Shown: positions 53,101 through 59,517 of the stretch, in pieces
Layout of the letters: each line of letters begins with the position of its first letter
Position numbering within the stretch: position 1 is the first letter of the stretch
NCBI GenBank assembly: GCA_963774895.1
Contig: CAVZGN010000004.1
Coordinates: forward strand, 248,001-312,000
Length of the DNA stretch: 64,000 nt
Direction of reading: 5' to 3'
DNA from: REEB76 sp963774895
GTDB taxonomy: Bacteria > Pseudomonadota > Gammaproteobacteria > Natronospirales > REEB76
Notes under the pieces: generated by a model
The model's input: only the letters and a program-made list of their open reading frames with translations
The model's database searches: none
What the model was told of the DNA's origin: nothing
Made by a program: the position numbers and the translations under genes

Positions 53101-53972
53101 CTGGCGCTATTAGCCGCGGGTGTCAACCGCTGGGCCTGCACATCAGCCTGCAGGTGTTTGATGCTTGCGCCCAGACCCGATAGGTCTGCACTCAGATCCA
53201 GTTGGCCGCTGCTGAAGCTGTTATTAAAGACCGGCCAGTAGGCAAGCCATTGCGGTACATTGAGCGCGCTGCCCTGCACATCCGCCTGCCACTGCCAGGT
53301 TTCCGGTTGAGTTGCCTGTCCCTGAATATCGCCTGCGAAAGTCAGGCTGCGCCCTAGAACCGCTGGTAACTGCAGACGGCCCGAAACCTTATGCCTGTCG
53401 GCGCTATTCTCTACATTCAATCGGATATTGCTGAATATCAGGGTTTCTGCAGACCTTTGTTTATCTATAAATGTTATTTCTCCGTCCCGCACCAGCACAT
53501 CCGCGTCCTGTGCGAATAACTCCCCGGCTTCCTGTCGCCAGTTGGTTGGCACAGTTGAGGATTCGAGTCCGTGGATGCTGATGGTGCCGTTGGCGTCGCG
53601 GTCCAGACCCAGCTTTGGCTGTATCAGGATGATGCGGTTGGGGCGCGAGAAGCGTCCGTGCAGCATCGCGCCGAGGGTATAACCGAGGCGGATCTCTTGC
53701 GCCGCTATCACTACACGCTGGCCGTCATGCGAGAGGATTTCGACGTTTTCCAGTGTGGCTTCCGGGCCATACAGGCCCCACTGAGCACCGACAGCGGCGA
53801 TGCGCACCGGTCGGCCCAGTGCCTGGCTGGCGCCGGCTTGGACTTGTGCACGATAACCGGGTACCAGTGGCGTGAGCAGCCGGAATAATCCTACGAGGGT
53901 CGCGAACAACAGCAGCACCGCGGCGATTAAGCCCACGGTCATTTTCCAGGTGAGATGATGCCAACGCTGCAT
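50121..53972 (-). CDS. yhdP: AsmA-like YhdP phospholipid transport protein
   Basis: 1283 residues, the usual YhdP size. One N-terminal membrane helix (MTVGLIAAVLLLFATLVGLF) is followed by the AsmA-type start YRAQVQAGASQALGRPVRI and GLYGPEATLENVEI. The long body is repetitive beta strands typical of the RBG bridge proteins; it spans the periplasm and carries phospholipids from inner to outer membrane with TamB and YdbH. C-terminal DUF3971/AsmA_2 blocks VQPGAGRLFGLLSINALPRRLLL, NGDAYTKNMLVSGPAAKIQM and GRIGLAKHDFDEALIV are clear. Between rng and a small exported protein in one operon. Confidence 0.95.
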   Translation of the reverse strand: MQRWHHLTWKMTVGLIAAVLLLFATLVGLFRLLTPLVPGYRAQVQAGASQALGRPVRIAAVGAQWGLYGPEATLENVEILSHDGQRVVIAAQEIRLGYTLGAMLHGRFSRPNRIILIQPKLGLDRDANGTISIHGLESSTVPTNWRQEAGELFAQDADVLVRDGEITFIDKQRSAETLIFSNIRLNVENSADRHKVSGRLQLPAVLGRSLTFAGDIQGQATQPETWQWQADVQGSALNVPQWLAYWPVFNNSFSSGQLDLSADLSGLGASIKHLQADVQAQRLTPAANSASQQGFDLLSGTVNWSRSASGWVLAGSNMQAQRGQESWPASRFNLRFLQGEDASVSWWGDASFLRLQDIVTLASWLPGDFFSDRQRLLRLAPSGDIRDVNFQARWNGKVIDTWSLAGSFSDLGLRADGNIPGFGGLTGQLTVNQDSGSLKLTGQNASANFSRLFRSPLSATTLGAHVQFLHDTQGWHISTGDFSAANPDLHVQAKGTLLLPADGSSPIIDLQANAQNVNAKSKSLYLPVGIMPKEVVSWLDSSIVGGQVPSGSLILRGRLHDFPYDKGQGLFDIRFHLVNGVLDYAAGWPRVQSLEADVEFKNQGLSVVVQRGAYLGDDIGGTTAGIANLRQGILVIKGTARGSASAALEFLRSKALRDHFGHSLDSLIATGRSDVSLNLVLPLEHLDTYRLECIAHLQDVSVAAASLPKLQLNSVNGDVSITRAGISSNQLQGMLLGKPVTINLRPDAKQGMTLLKIEGGEKASFLAGVLPEPFQKALSGSSAWQLSGAIPNYPGTRSKNLSLTLKSDLSGLGVDLPPPLGKTAESVMPLSASMSYSTDQGMLLQFRYVGVMNGVSLFEDVNGDWRFDRGQLVVGSGQSSLPPTHGLVITGSLPEFSLDAWKAYSVQGGSTAARSLPVWLRSADLEVNDFTGFGQAIDKLRVQLVRADSSWNLALTSDAIAGKIALPYTVDNAHPIIADMQRVTWMHKPAKLADNPTPSTLKPSDVSPLQITVKQLRINDLNLENVKAVLERQPDGINLKSFSINNPAFSLTSSGSWDMQTDGRQQSTLEVQIKSSDVEKTLQAFGYAPGIAAKKGDLQTSLTWAGGPFDNIPPILNGKLHIQLKDGRLQEVQPGAGRLFGLLSINALPRRLLLNFSDVFGKGFAFDSIGGDFVIENGDAYTKNMLVSGPAAKIQMVGRIGLAKHDFDEALIVDTSVGASLPVLGAIAAGSLGVGAVIYALTEIFKKPLTAAGEIRYHLTGTWDNPVLTKAGAAKPAVNGKSK

Positions 53973-53998
53973 GTTTATCTAGCGACCTCGGTGTACTT

Positions 53999-55468
53999 TC
54001 ACATCGGCACCACGTCAAATTGCTCCTGGTTATACAGGGCCTCGGCCTGAAGGCGTATGGGTTTGCCGATCTGGCTTTCCAGATCCGCAAGGCCGCTGGA
54101 TTCCTCATCCAGCAGCAGACTGATCACTTCCTGGGAAGCCAGCACGCGCAATTCCCTGGCCTCGAACTGGTGCGCTTCACGCAGGATCTCGCGGAAGATC
54201 TCATAACAAACGGTCTCCGGCGTCTTCAGCGAAGCGCGGCCCTGGCAGGTGGGACAAGGCATGCACAGCACATGTTCCAGGCTTTCGCGCGTGCGCTTGC
54301 GCGTCATCTCCACCAAACCCAGCGCCGAGATCTCGGTGACCTGGGTTTTGGCGCGGTCCGTGGCGAGCGCCTGCTGCAGCGCCTGCAAGACCAGTTGTCT
54401 GTGATTCGCATCGAGCATGTCGATGAAATCGATGATGATTATGCCGCCCAGATTCCGCAGACGCAATTGACGGGCAATCGCTTTGGCCGCTTCCAGATTG
54501 GTATTGAGAATGGTCTCTTCCATATTGCGATGCCCGACATAGGCGCCGGTATTCACGTCAATCGTGGTCATGGCCTCGGTTTGGTCGATGATGAGATAAC
54601 CGCCGGATTGCAATGCTACGCTACGTTCCAGAGCCTTGCGGATCTCTTCTTCGACGCCGTACACATCGAAGATGGGCCGCGTGCCTTGGTAGTGTTCGAT
54701 ACGGGAACTTAGCTCCGGCACGAACATGCCAGCGAATTCGCACATGCGTGCATAGGCTTCTGCGGTATCCACTTGCACCTTGTGTATCTCGCCTCCGAAT
54801 AGATCGCGCAGGATGCGCACCGAAAGCGGATGGTCTTCGTGCACCCGATTGCCGGCCGGGATATCCCCGGCCCGCGCGCGTATATTTTCCCAGAGTCTGT
54901 TCAGGAACAGCATGTCGGCGCGCAGGGCTTCTGCCGGTGCGTCCTCACCGGCAGTGCGCACAATGTAGCCACCTTTATCGACAGAGGCAGCGAAAGCCTG
55001 CAATAGATGCATGAGACGTTCGCGCTCTGCTACACCCTCGATGCGCGCTGACAGAGCCAGGCTCCCGCCCTCCGGCAGATACACCAGGTATCGGGAAGGA
55101 ATGCTGATGTTGGTGGTGAGGCGTGCGCCCTTGGTACCGAGCGGATCCTTGAGCACCTGCACCAGTATCTCCTGGCCTTGGAGTAACAACGTACGGATGT
55201 CCACCGGCACTTCGCCCGGGTGAGCATCATCCGCATTAGCTGTCTTGGCGATGTCGGCGGCGTGCAAGAAGGCCGTGCGCTCCAGACCGATATCGACGAA
55301 GGCCGCTTGCATGCCCGGCAACACCCGCGCTACCTTGCCCTTGTAGATGTTGCCCACCAGCCCACGGTGATGCACACGCTCGATGTAGAGTTCTTGCAGC
55401 ACACCCGCATCGAGCAGCGCCACCCGCGTCTCGCGCGGTGTGACGTTAATCAGGATCTCCTCGTTCAT
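53999..55468 (-). CDS. rng: Ribonuclease G
   Basis: 489 residues. S1 domain at the N-terminus (YIERVHHRGLVGNIYKGKVA, GMQAAFVDIGLERTAFLH), then the RNase E/G catalytic domain with the magnesium-binding aspartates in TTIDVNTGAYVG and GGIIIIDFIDMLDANHR, and a zinc-link CPTCQG preceded by CMPC. It matures 16S rRNA 5' ends and decays mRNA. First gene of the operon with yhdP or second after maf (37 bases). Confidence 0.97.
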   Translation of the reverse strand: MNEEILINVTPRETRVALLDAGVLQELYIERVHHRGLVGNIYKGKVARVLPGMQAAFVDIGLERTAFLHAADIAKTANADDAHPGEVPVDIRTLLLQGQEILVQVLKDPLGTKGARLTTNISIPSRYLVYLPEGGSLALSARIEGVAERERLMHLLQAFAASVDKGGYIVRTAGEDAPAEALRADMLFLNRLWENIRARAGDIPAGNRVHEDHPLSVRILRDLFGGEIHKVQVDTAEAYARMCEFAGMFVPELSSRIEHYQGTRPIFDVYGVEEEIRKALERSVALQSGGYLIIDQTEAMTTIDVNTGAYVGHRNMEETILNTNLEAAKAIARQLRLRNLGGIIIIDFIDMLDANHRQLVLQALQQALATDRAKTQVTEISALGLVEMTRKRTRESLEHVLCMPCPTCQGRASLKTPETVCYEIFREILREAHQFEARELRVLASQEVISLLLDEESSGLADLESQIGKPIRLQAEALYNQEQFDVVPM

Positions 55469-55505
55469 GGCCTAATCGCGGCCGCGAGCGCCGCACCCTT
55501 GGTTT

Positions 55506-56090
55506 CTAGAGAATTCGTATGCCGGCGGCGCGCAGCAGCTCGCCGGTTTCAAACAATGGCAGTCCCATGACGCCGGCATAGCTGCCTTCGATGCGCTCGA
55601 TGAACAGCGCACCGCGTCCCTGGATGGCATAGCCACCGGCCTTGTCCTTGGGCTCGCCGCTCCGCCAGTAATTCGCGGCTTCCTCGGCTGTGATGGCGCG
55701 GAATTTGACCGTGCTCACGCTCAGGGCGCTATGCATGACACCGTCATGCCACAGCGTTACCGCCGATAATACCTGATGTCTGCGGTCCGACAGGCGCGCC
55801 AACATGGCTAGCCCTTCGGTCCGGTCTGCCGGCTTACCGAGAATTGTAGCGTCTACGCTCACCAGCGTATCGGCTGCGAGTATCGGTTGATTGATGCCGC
55901 TTCCCAAAACCAGCAGCGCCGCTCGCGCCTTGGCTTCCGCCAACCGCTGCACGCAAGCCGCGGGCTGTTCACCGCTGCCAACCGTTTCATCCACATGCAC
56001 CTTCACCACCTGGAAGCGCACTCCCAATTGTCGCAGAAGATCTGCGCGACGCGGCGACTGGGAAACCAGATAGATGAAACGGTCCTGCAT
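55506..56090 (-). CDS. maf: Maf family nucleotide pyrophosphatase (YhdE type)
   Basis: 194 residues. LVSQSPRRADLLRQLGVRFQVV is the Maf N-terminal signature, VQRLAEAKARA and ILAADTLVSVD supply the catalytic Asp, and GKPADRTEGLAMLARLSDRRHQV and AGGYAIQGRGALFIERIEGSYAGVMGLPLFET complete the family pattern. Q before SPRR replaces the common A. It hydrolyses non-canonical or dTTP/UTP nucleotides. maf-rng-yhdP is the conserved order. Confidence 0.95.
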   Translation of the reverse strand: MQDRFIYLVSQSPRRADLLRQLGVRFQVVKVHVDETVGSGEQPAACVQRLAEAKARAALLVLGSGINQPILAADTLVSVDATILGKPADRTEGLAMLARLSDRRHQVLSAVTLWHDGVMHSALSVSTVKFRAITAEEAANYWRSGEPKDKAGGYAIQGRGALFIERIEGSYAGVMGLPLFETGELLRAAGIRIL

Positions 56091-56149
56091 AAACCCTCAT
56101 CGATTGGTAGCGCACGGCTTCATGCCGCAATGGCGAATAAATAAAATGT

Positions 56150-56275
56150 GTAGGAGCGGTGGTATCCGCCGCGATACGTGACCGAGCAAACCATCGCGGC
56201 CGGGCTGCTTTCGGCATCCTGTAGGAGCGGTCGTCCCGACCGCGATAATTTCGCGGCGGATACCGCCGCTCCTAC
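56150..56275. repeat. REP family 2 inverted array between maf and rlmH
   Basis: It starts GTAGGAGCGGTGGTATCCGC, has an internal GTAGGAGCGGTCGTCCCGAC, and ends GATACCGCCGCTCCTAC. Both ends are inverted copies; the second half is a near-perfect long palindrome centred on CGATAATTTCG. Confidence 0.85.
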
Positions 56276-56280
56276 CTGTA

Positions 56281-56751
56281 TCATGTGCGATGATACGGAT
56301 GGCCTTTCAATATTGTCCACGCGCGGTACAGCTGTTCAGCCACCACCACCCGCACCAAACCGTGGGGCATGGTCAGCGGTGACAGGGACCAGCTGAGCTC
56401 AGTGCGCTGCATACACTCCTCCGCCAGCCCGTCGGGTCCGCCGATCATTAACGCAAGATCACGGCCGTTCTTCAGCCAGCGGTCGAGCTGCCGCGCCAGC
56501 GCTTGGCTATTGAAACTTCGGCCATCCACGTCTAGCGCGATCAGGCAGGCATCCATGGGCATAGCGGCCAACATACGCGTGCCTTCCTCGTTGATGGCTT
56601 TGACAACATCGCCGCCACGCCGTTTGGCGCTCAATGGAATTTCCTTCAATACCAGCCTGCATTCCTTTGGCAGGCGCTCGGCGTACTGATTGAAACCGGT
56701 ATTTATCCAGGCTGGCAGGCGCGTACCGGCGGCCAGTAGATGGATGCGCAT
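56281..56751 (-). CDS. rlmH: 23S rRNA (pseudouridine1915-N3)-methyltransferase RlmH
   Basis: 156 residues, SPOUT fold. ALMIGGPDGLAEEC is the SAM-binding trefoil block and SLSPLTMPHGLVRVVVAEQLYRAW leads to the C-terminal KGHPYHR. N-terminal AAGTRLPAWINTGFNQYAERLP. It methylates pseudouridine 1915 of the ribosomal A-site finger. It starts three bases after the rsfS stop; the rsfS-rlmH order is universal. Confidence 0.97.
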   Translation of the reverse strand: MRIHLLAAGTRLPAWINTGFNQYAERLPKECRLVLKEIPLSAKRRGGDVVKAINEEGTRMLAAMPMDACLIALDVDGRSFNSQALARQLDRWLKNGRDLALMIGGPDGLAEECMQRTELSWSLSPLTMPHGLVRVVVAEQLYRAWTILKGHPYHRT

Positions 56752-56754
56752 GGC

Positions 56755-57129
56755 TCAGCGGCGCTTGCGAGCGCTGGCAACAGGCAATGTTGTCTCTGCA
56801 GCCGGTGCATTCATACCCCAAAGTTTTTCCAAATTGTAGAAATCCCGCATCTGGGGACGCATGATGTGCGCCACCACGTCGCGCAGATCCACCAGTACCC
56901 ACTCACCTTCCTGCTCACCCTCGACGCCCATGGGTTTCACACCCGCAGAGCGTGCCTGATCCAACACGTTGCGAGCCAGGGATTTCACATGCCGGTCCGA
57001 GGTGCCACTGGCGACGACCATGAAATCAGTGATCGCCGTCATGCCGCGCACATCCAGTGCATGGATGTCCATCCCCTTCATATCCTGTAATGCATCGATA
57101 ACCAGGTCGCGCAGTTTTTCTGCTTGCAT
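56755..57129 (-). CDS. rsfS: Ribosomal silencing factor RsfS
   Basis: 124 residues from ATG 57129, with GGAG six bases upstream. LRDLVIDALQDMKGMDIHALD, MTAITDFMVVASGTSDRHVKS and WVLVDLRDVVAHIMRPQMRDFYNLEKLW are the family motifs. It binds uL14 of the 50S subunit and blocks subunit joining in starvation. A C-terminal tail rich in Ala and basic residues follows. The start overlaps the nadD stop by one base (TGATG). Confidence 0.97.
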   Translation of the reverse strand: MQAEKLRDLVIDALQDMKGMDIHALDVRGMTAITDFMVVASGTSDRHVKSLARNVLDQARSAGVKPMGVEGEQEGEWVLVDLRDVVAHIMRPQMRDFYNLEKLWGMNAPAAETTLPVASARKRR

Positions 57130-57776
57130 CAGTGCTCCGGGGGTTGCATATAACAATGTGAATTAATTATCAGTTCGCGCACCGGTTCGGGCACCAGGAA
57201 CCGCGAATCACCACCCGCAGCGATGGACGCGCGCACCTGTGTGGAAGATATCTCCAATTGCGTCACCGGCTGCAGCAGGATGCGTCCAGCAGATGCCGAC
57301 CAAAGTTCCTTTACTGAACACGCCTGCCGCTGGTGGATGACCTCAAGCAATTCACCACCACTCTGCAAAACCCAACCCGGACGGTGTGCGACGATCACAT
57401 GCGCATAGTCAAAAATCTTCCGCCACTGGTGCCAGCCCGGAAACCCCAGGAATGCATCCATACCAACCAGCAGTGCCATCAGATCACCCGGAAACGCACG
57501 CTGCAGATCGGAGAGCGTGTCCACTGTATAAGAAGGCGCGCTGCGTTTGATCTCACGGTCATCCACAATAAATCGTGGCTCTTTCTCTACGGCGACTTTG
57601 ACCATCTGCAGGCGCAGGCTGGCGGAAGCTGTAGGAGCTTGTCTGAGGGGTGGCTGGCCCGCCGGTATGAAGCGGATTTCGTCCAGCGTGACTGCGTTCA
57701 GGATTTCCAGGGCTGGCCGCAAATGGCCAAAGTGGATGGGGTCGAAGCTGCCCCCGAAGATACCGATTTTTCTCAT
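57129..57776 (-). CDS. nadD: Nicotinate-nucleotide adenylyltransferase NadD
   Basis: 215 residues. Nucleotidyltransferase HxGH is in GIFGGSFDPIHFGHLRPALE and ISSTQVRASIAAG near the end is the ISSTxxR motif. FIPAGQPPLRQAPTAS and LMALLVGMDAFLGFPGWHQW are typical. It makes NaAD from nicotinate mononucleotide and ATP. It lies 34 bases after holA. Confidence 0.97.
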   Translation of the reverse strand: MRKIGIFGGSFDPIHFGHLRPALEILNAVTLDEIRFIPAGQPPLRQAPTASASLRLQMVKVAVEKEPRFIVDDREIKRSAPSYTVDTLSDLQRAFPGDLMALLVGMDAFLGFPGWHQWRKIFDYAHVIVAHRPGWVLQSGGELLEVIHQRQACSVKELWSASAGRILLQPVTQLEISSTQVRASIAAGGDSRFLVPEPVRELIINSHCYMQPPEH

Positions 57777-57810
57777 GCGCGGTGGTGGCGCTCCCTGGGT
57801 TCCTGACTGT

Positions 57811-58833
57811 TCATGCCGGCTGCTTATGGCCCGCCAGGCTCTGCGACAAGTTTAACAGTTCATCCCAGGGCCGACCTGCCGCCTGACCCTTGAGCACCCT
57901 GTCGGCATAGGCCGCTAATGCCAAAAGCTTTTGCCAGTCCTGATACGGATGACGGCCCAGGGCTTTCTGGACCAGGGTACGACGTTTCTCCCAGACACTC
58001 GCCAGTGCTCGTTGCAGCGGCATCCCACCCCGGATATCCCAAGCCACGCAGGTAAGGCTGCGTATTTCTCGGGTCAGCGCCCACAGAATGAACGTGGGTT
58101 CGGTACCCTCTTCCTCAAGCCCCTTGAGGATATGCGCGGTACGGCGTGGATCGCCTGCCAGGGCTGCATCCACCAGTGCGTAGGGATCGTAGCGGGCGCT
58201 GTCGGCCACGGCTTCACGGGCGGCAGCCGCGTCCACCGGACCCGGTCCATGCAGCAACAACAGCTTTTCCACTTCCTGGGCGGCCGCCAGCAGATTGCCC
58301 TCGACACGCCCCGCGATCAACGCCACCGCTTCGAGAGTGGGATCCAGGCCTGCACTCTTTAGGCGCTGCCCGATCCAGCCGGGGAGATTTTTGATATCAA
58401 CCGGCCAGATGCTCAACAGCACTCCGCGTTGTTCCAGAGCCTCGGCCCAACGGCCGCCGCCGCGCTCCAGCTTGGCGCTGATCACCAATAACAGCATATC
58501 GGGCGCTGGATCTTTGGCATAAGCGATGAGCGCTTGAGCACCGTCATCGCCGGGTTTGCCGCTGGGCAGACGCACTTCCAGGATACGCCTGGAAGCGAAT
58601 AAGGAGAGGTTGGCGCCGGCCGTGTTGAGCTGGTTCCAGTCGAAGCCACGTTCCGCAAACAGCACTTCGCGATCCGCATACCCGCGCGCACGTGCCGCAG
58701 CACGTATGGCGTCAGCGGCTTCCTCGCGTTGCAAAGGCTCATCGCCCGCGACCAGATACACGGATGCGAGCGTGTTCTTCAGATGGGATTCAAGCCGGTC
58801 AATCGTGAGCTTCAAGGTTTTTGACCCATGCAT
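57811..58833 (-). CDS. holA: DNA polymerase III delta subunit HolA
   Basis: 340 residues. VYLVAGDEPLQREEAADAIR at the start, FDWNQLNTAGANLSLFASRRILEVRLPSGKPGDDG, SIWPVDIKNLPGWIGQRLKSAGL and RVEGNLLAAAQEVEKLLLLHG are standard delta-subunit blocks of the clamp loader. It opens the beta clamp ring. The gene lies between lptE (beyond a REP 2 array) and nadD, the usual order. Confidence 0.96.
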   Translation of the reverse strand: MHGSKTLKLTIDRLESHLKNTLASVYLVAGDEPLQREEAADAIRAAARARGYADREVLFAERGFDWNQLNTAGANLSLFASRRILEVRLPSGKPGDDGAQALIAYAKDPAPDMLLLVISAKLERGGGRWAEALEQRGVLLSIWPVDIKNLPGWIGQRLKSAGLDPTLEAVALIAGRVEGNLLAAAQEVEKLLLLHGPGPVDAAAAREAVADSARYDPYALVDAALAGDPRRTAHILKGLEEEGTEPTFILWALTREIRSLTCVAWDIRGGMPLQRALASVWEKRRTLVQKALGRHPYQDWQKLLALAAYADRVLKGQAAGRPWDELLNLSQSLAGHKQPA

Positions 58834-58841
58834 AAATCATC

Positions 58842-58966
58842 GTAGGAGCGATCATCCGATGTACAAGGATTTTGACGTAGGAGCAATCGTCCGATATACA
58901 GGGCTTTAGGCGTAGGAGCGGTCGTCCCGACCGCGATGATTTCGCGGCGAATATCGCCGCTCCTAC
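58842..58966. repeat. REP family 2 array between lptE and holA
   Basis: GTAGGAGCGATCATCCGATG, then GTAGGAGCAATCGTCCGATA, then GTAGGAGCGGTCGTCCCGAC, closing with GAATATCGCCGCTCCTAC. The last two form a long palindrome; the first two are the variant with a CATCGGA-type stem (here ATCCGATGTACAAGG). Confidence 0.85.
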
Positions 58967-59004
58967 AGAGAATCATATCAGGGCGAATGTGCCGCACCGC
59001 TTGC

Positions 59005-59517
59005 CTAATGCTTTCCAACCGCATGTCTGTTGGCGGCGTCGATGCGGAACATGATCAGTTCCGCCATGTTGTCCTGGAGAGCCTTGTATAGCAAGTCAGC
59101 CTGTTCAGTATCACCGATAATGCTGGTGGTGCTGTAATTATAACTACGCGTTAGCGTGAGTTGCTGTGGTTCGATAAGCGTCTTGCCGCCGGCGGTGGTA
59201 AGCGAGAACAGCACTTGAAAGGCGACCTGATATTCCAGCGGTTGACCGGTATTGCTGACTGATAACACCCGCTGGGAACGCTTGGAATCCAATATATTGA
59301 GTACCGCCGTAGCTGTGGTAGCATCAATGGTCACTGAGGTGGTGGGCGTATGCAAACTGCGGCTCAGGGCACGCACCAGTTCGGTATTATTGCCGGCATT
59401 GGCGATATAAGTCCGCTGCATGACCGCCGGCAACTTGGCGGGCTGACGCAACTGAAAACCACAGCCTGCCAGCAGCAAGCATAAAATTATAATTGGCGTT
59501 GGATTCAATCGACGCAT
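59005..59517 (-). CDS. lptE: LPS assembly lipoprotein LptE
   Basis: 170 residues with lipobox IILCLLLAGCGFQLR (Cys at about residue 19), the hallmark GFQLR after the lipidation site, then VMQRTYIANAGNNTELVRAL, LDSKRSQRVLSVSNTGQPLEYQ and EPQQLTLTRSYNYS. It plugs the LptD barrel and inserts LPS in the outer membrane. It follows leuS with a one-base overlap (TGATG), the usual order. Confidence 0.94.
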   Translation of the reverse strand: MRRLNPTPIIILCLLLAGCGFQLRQPAKLPAVMQRTYIANAGNNTELVRALSRSLHTPTTSVTIDATTATAVLNILDSKRSQRVLSVSNTGQPLEYQVAFQVLFSLTTAGGKTLIEPQQLTLTRSYNYSTTSIIGDTEQADLLYKALQDNMAELIMFRIDAANRHAVGKH

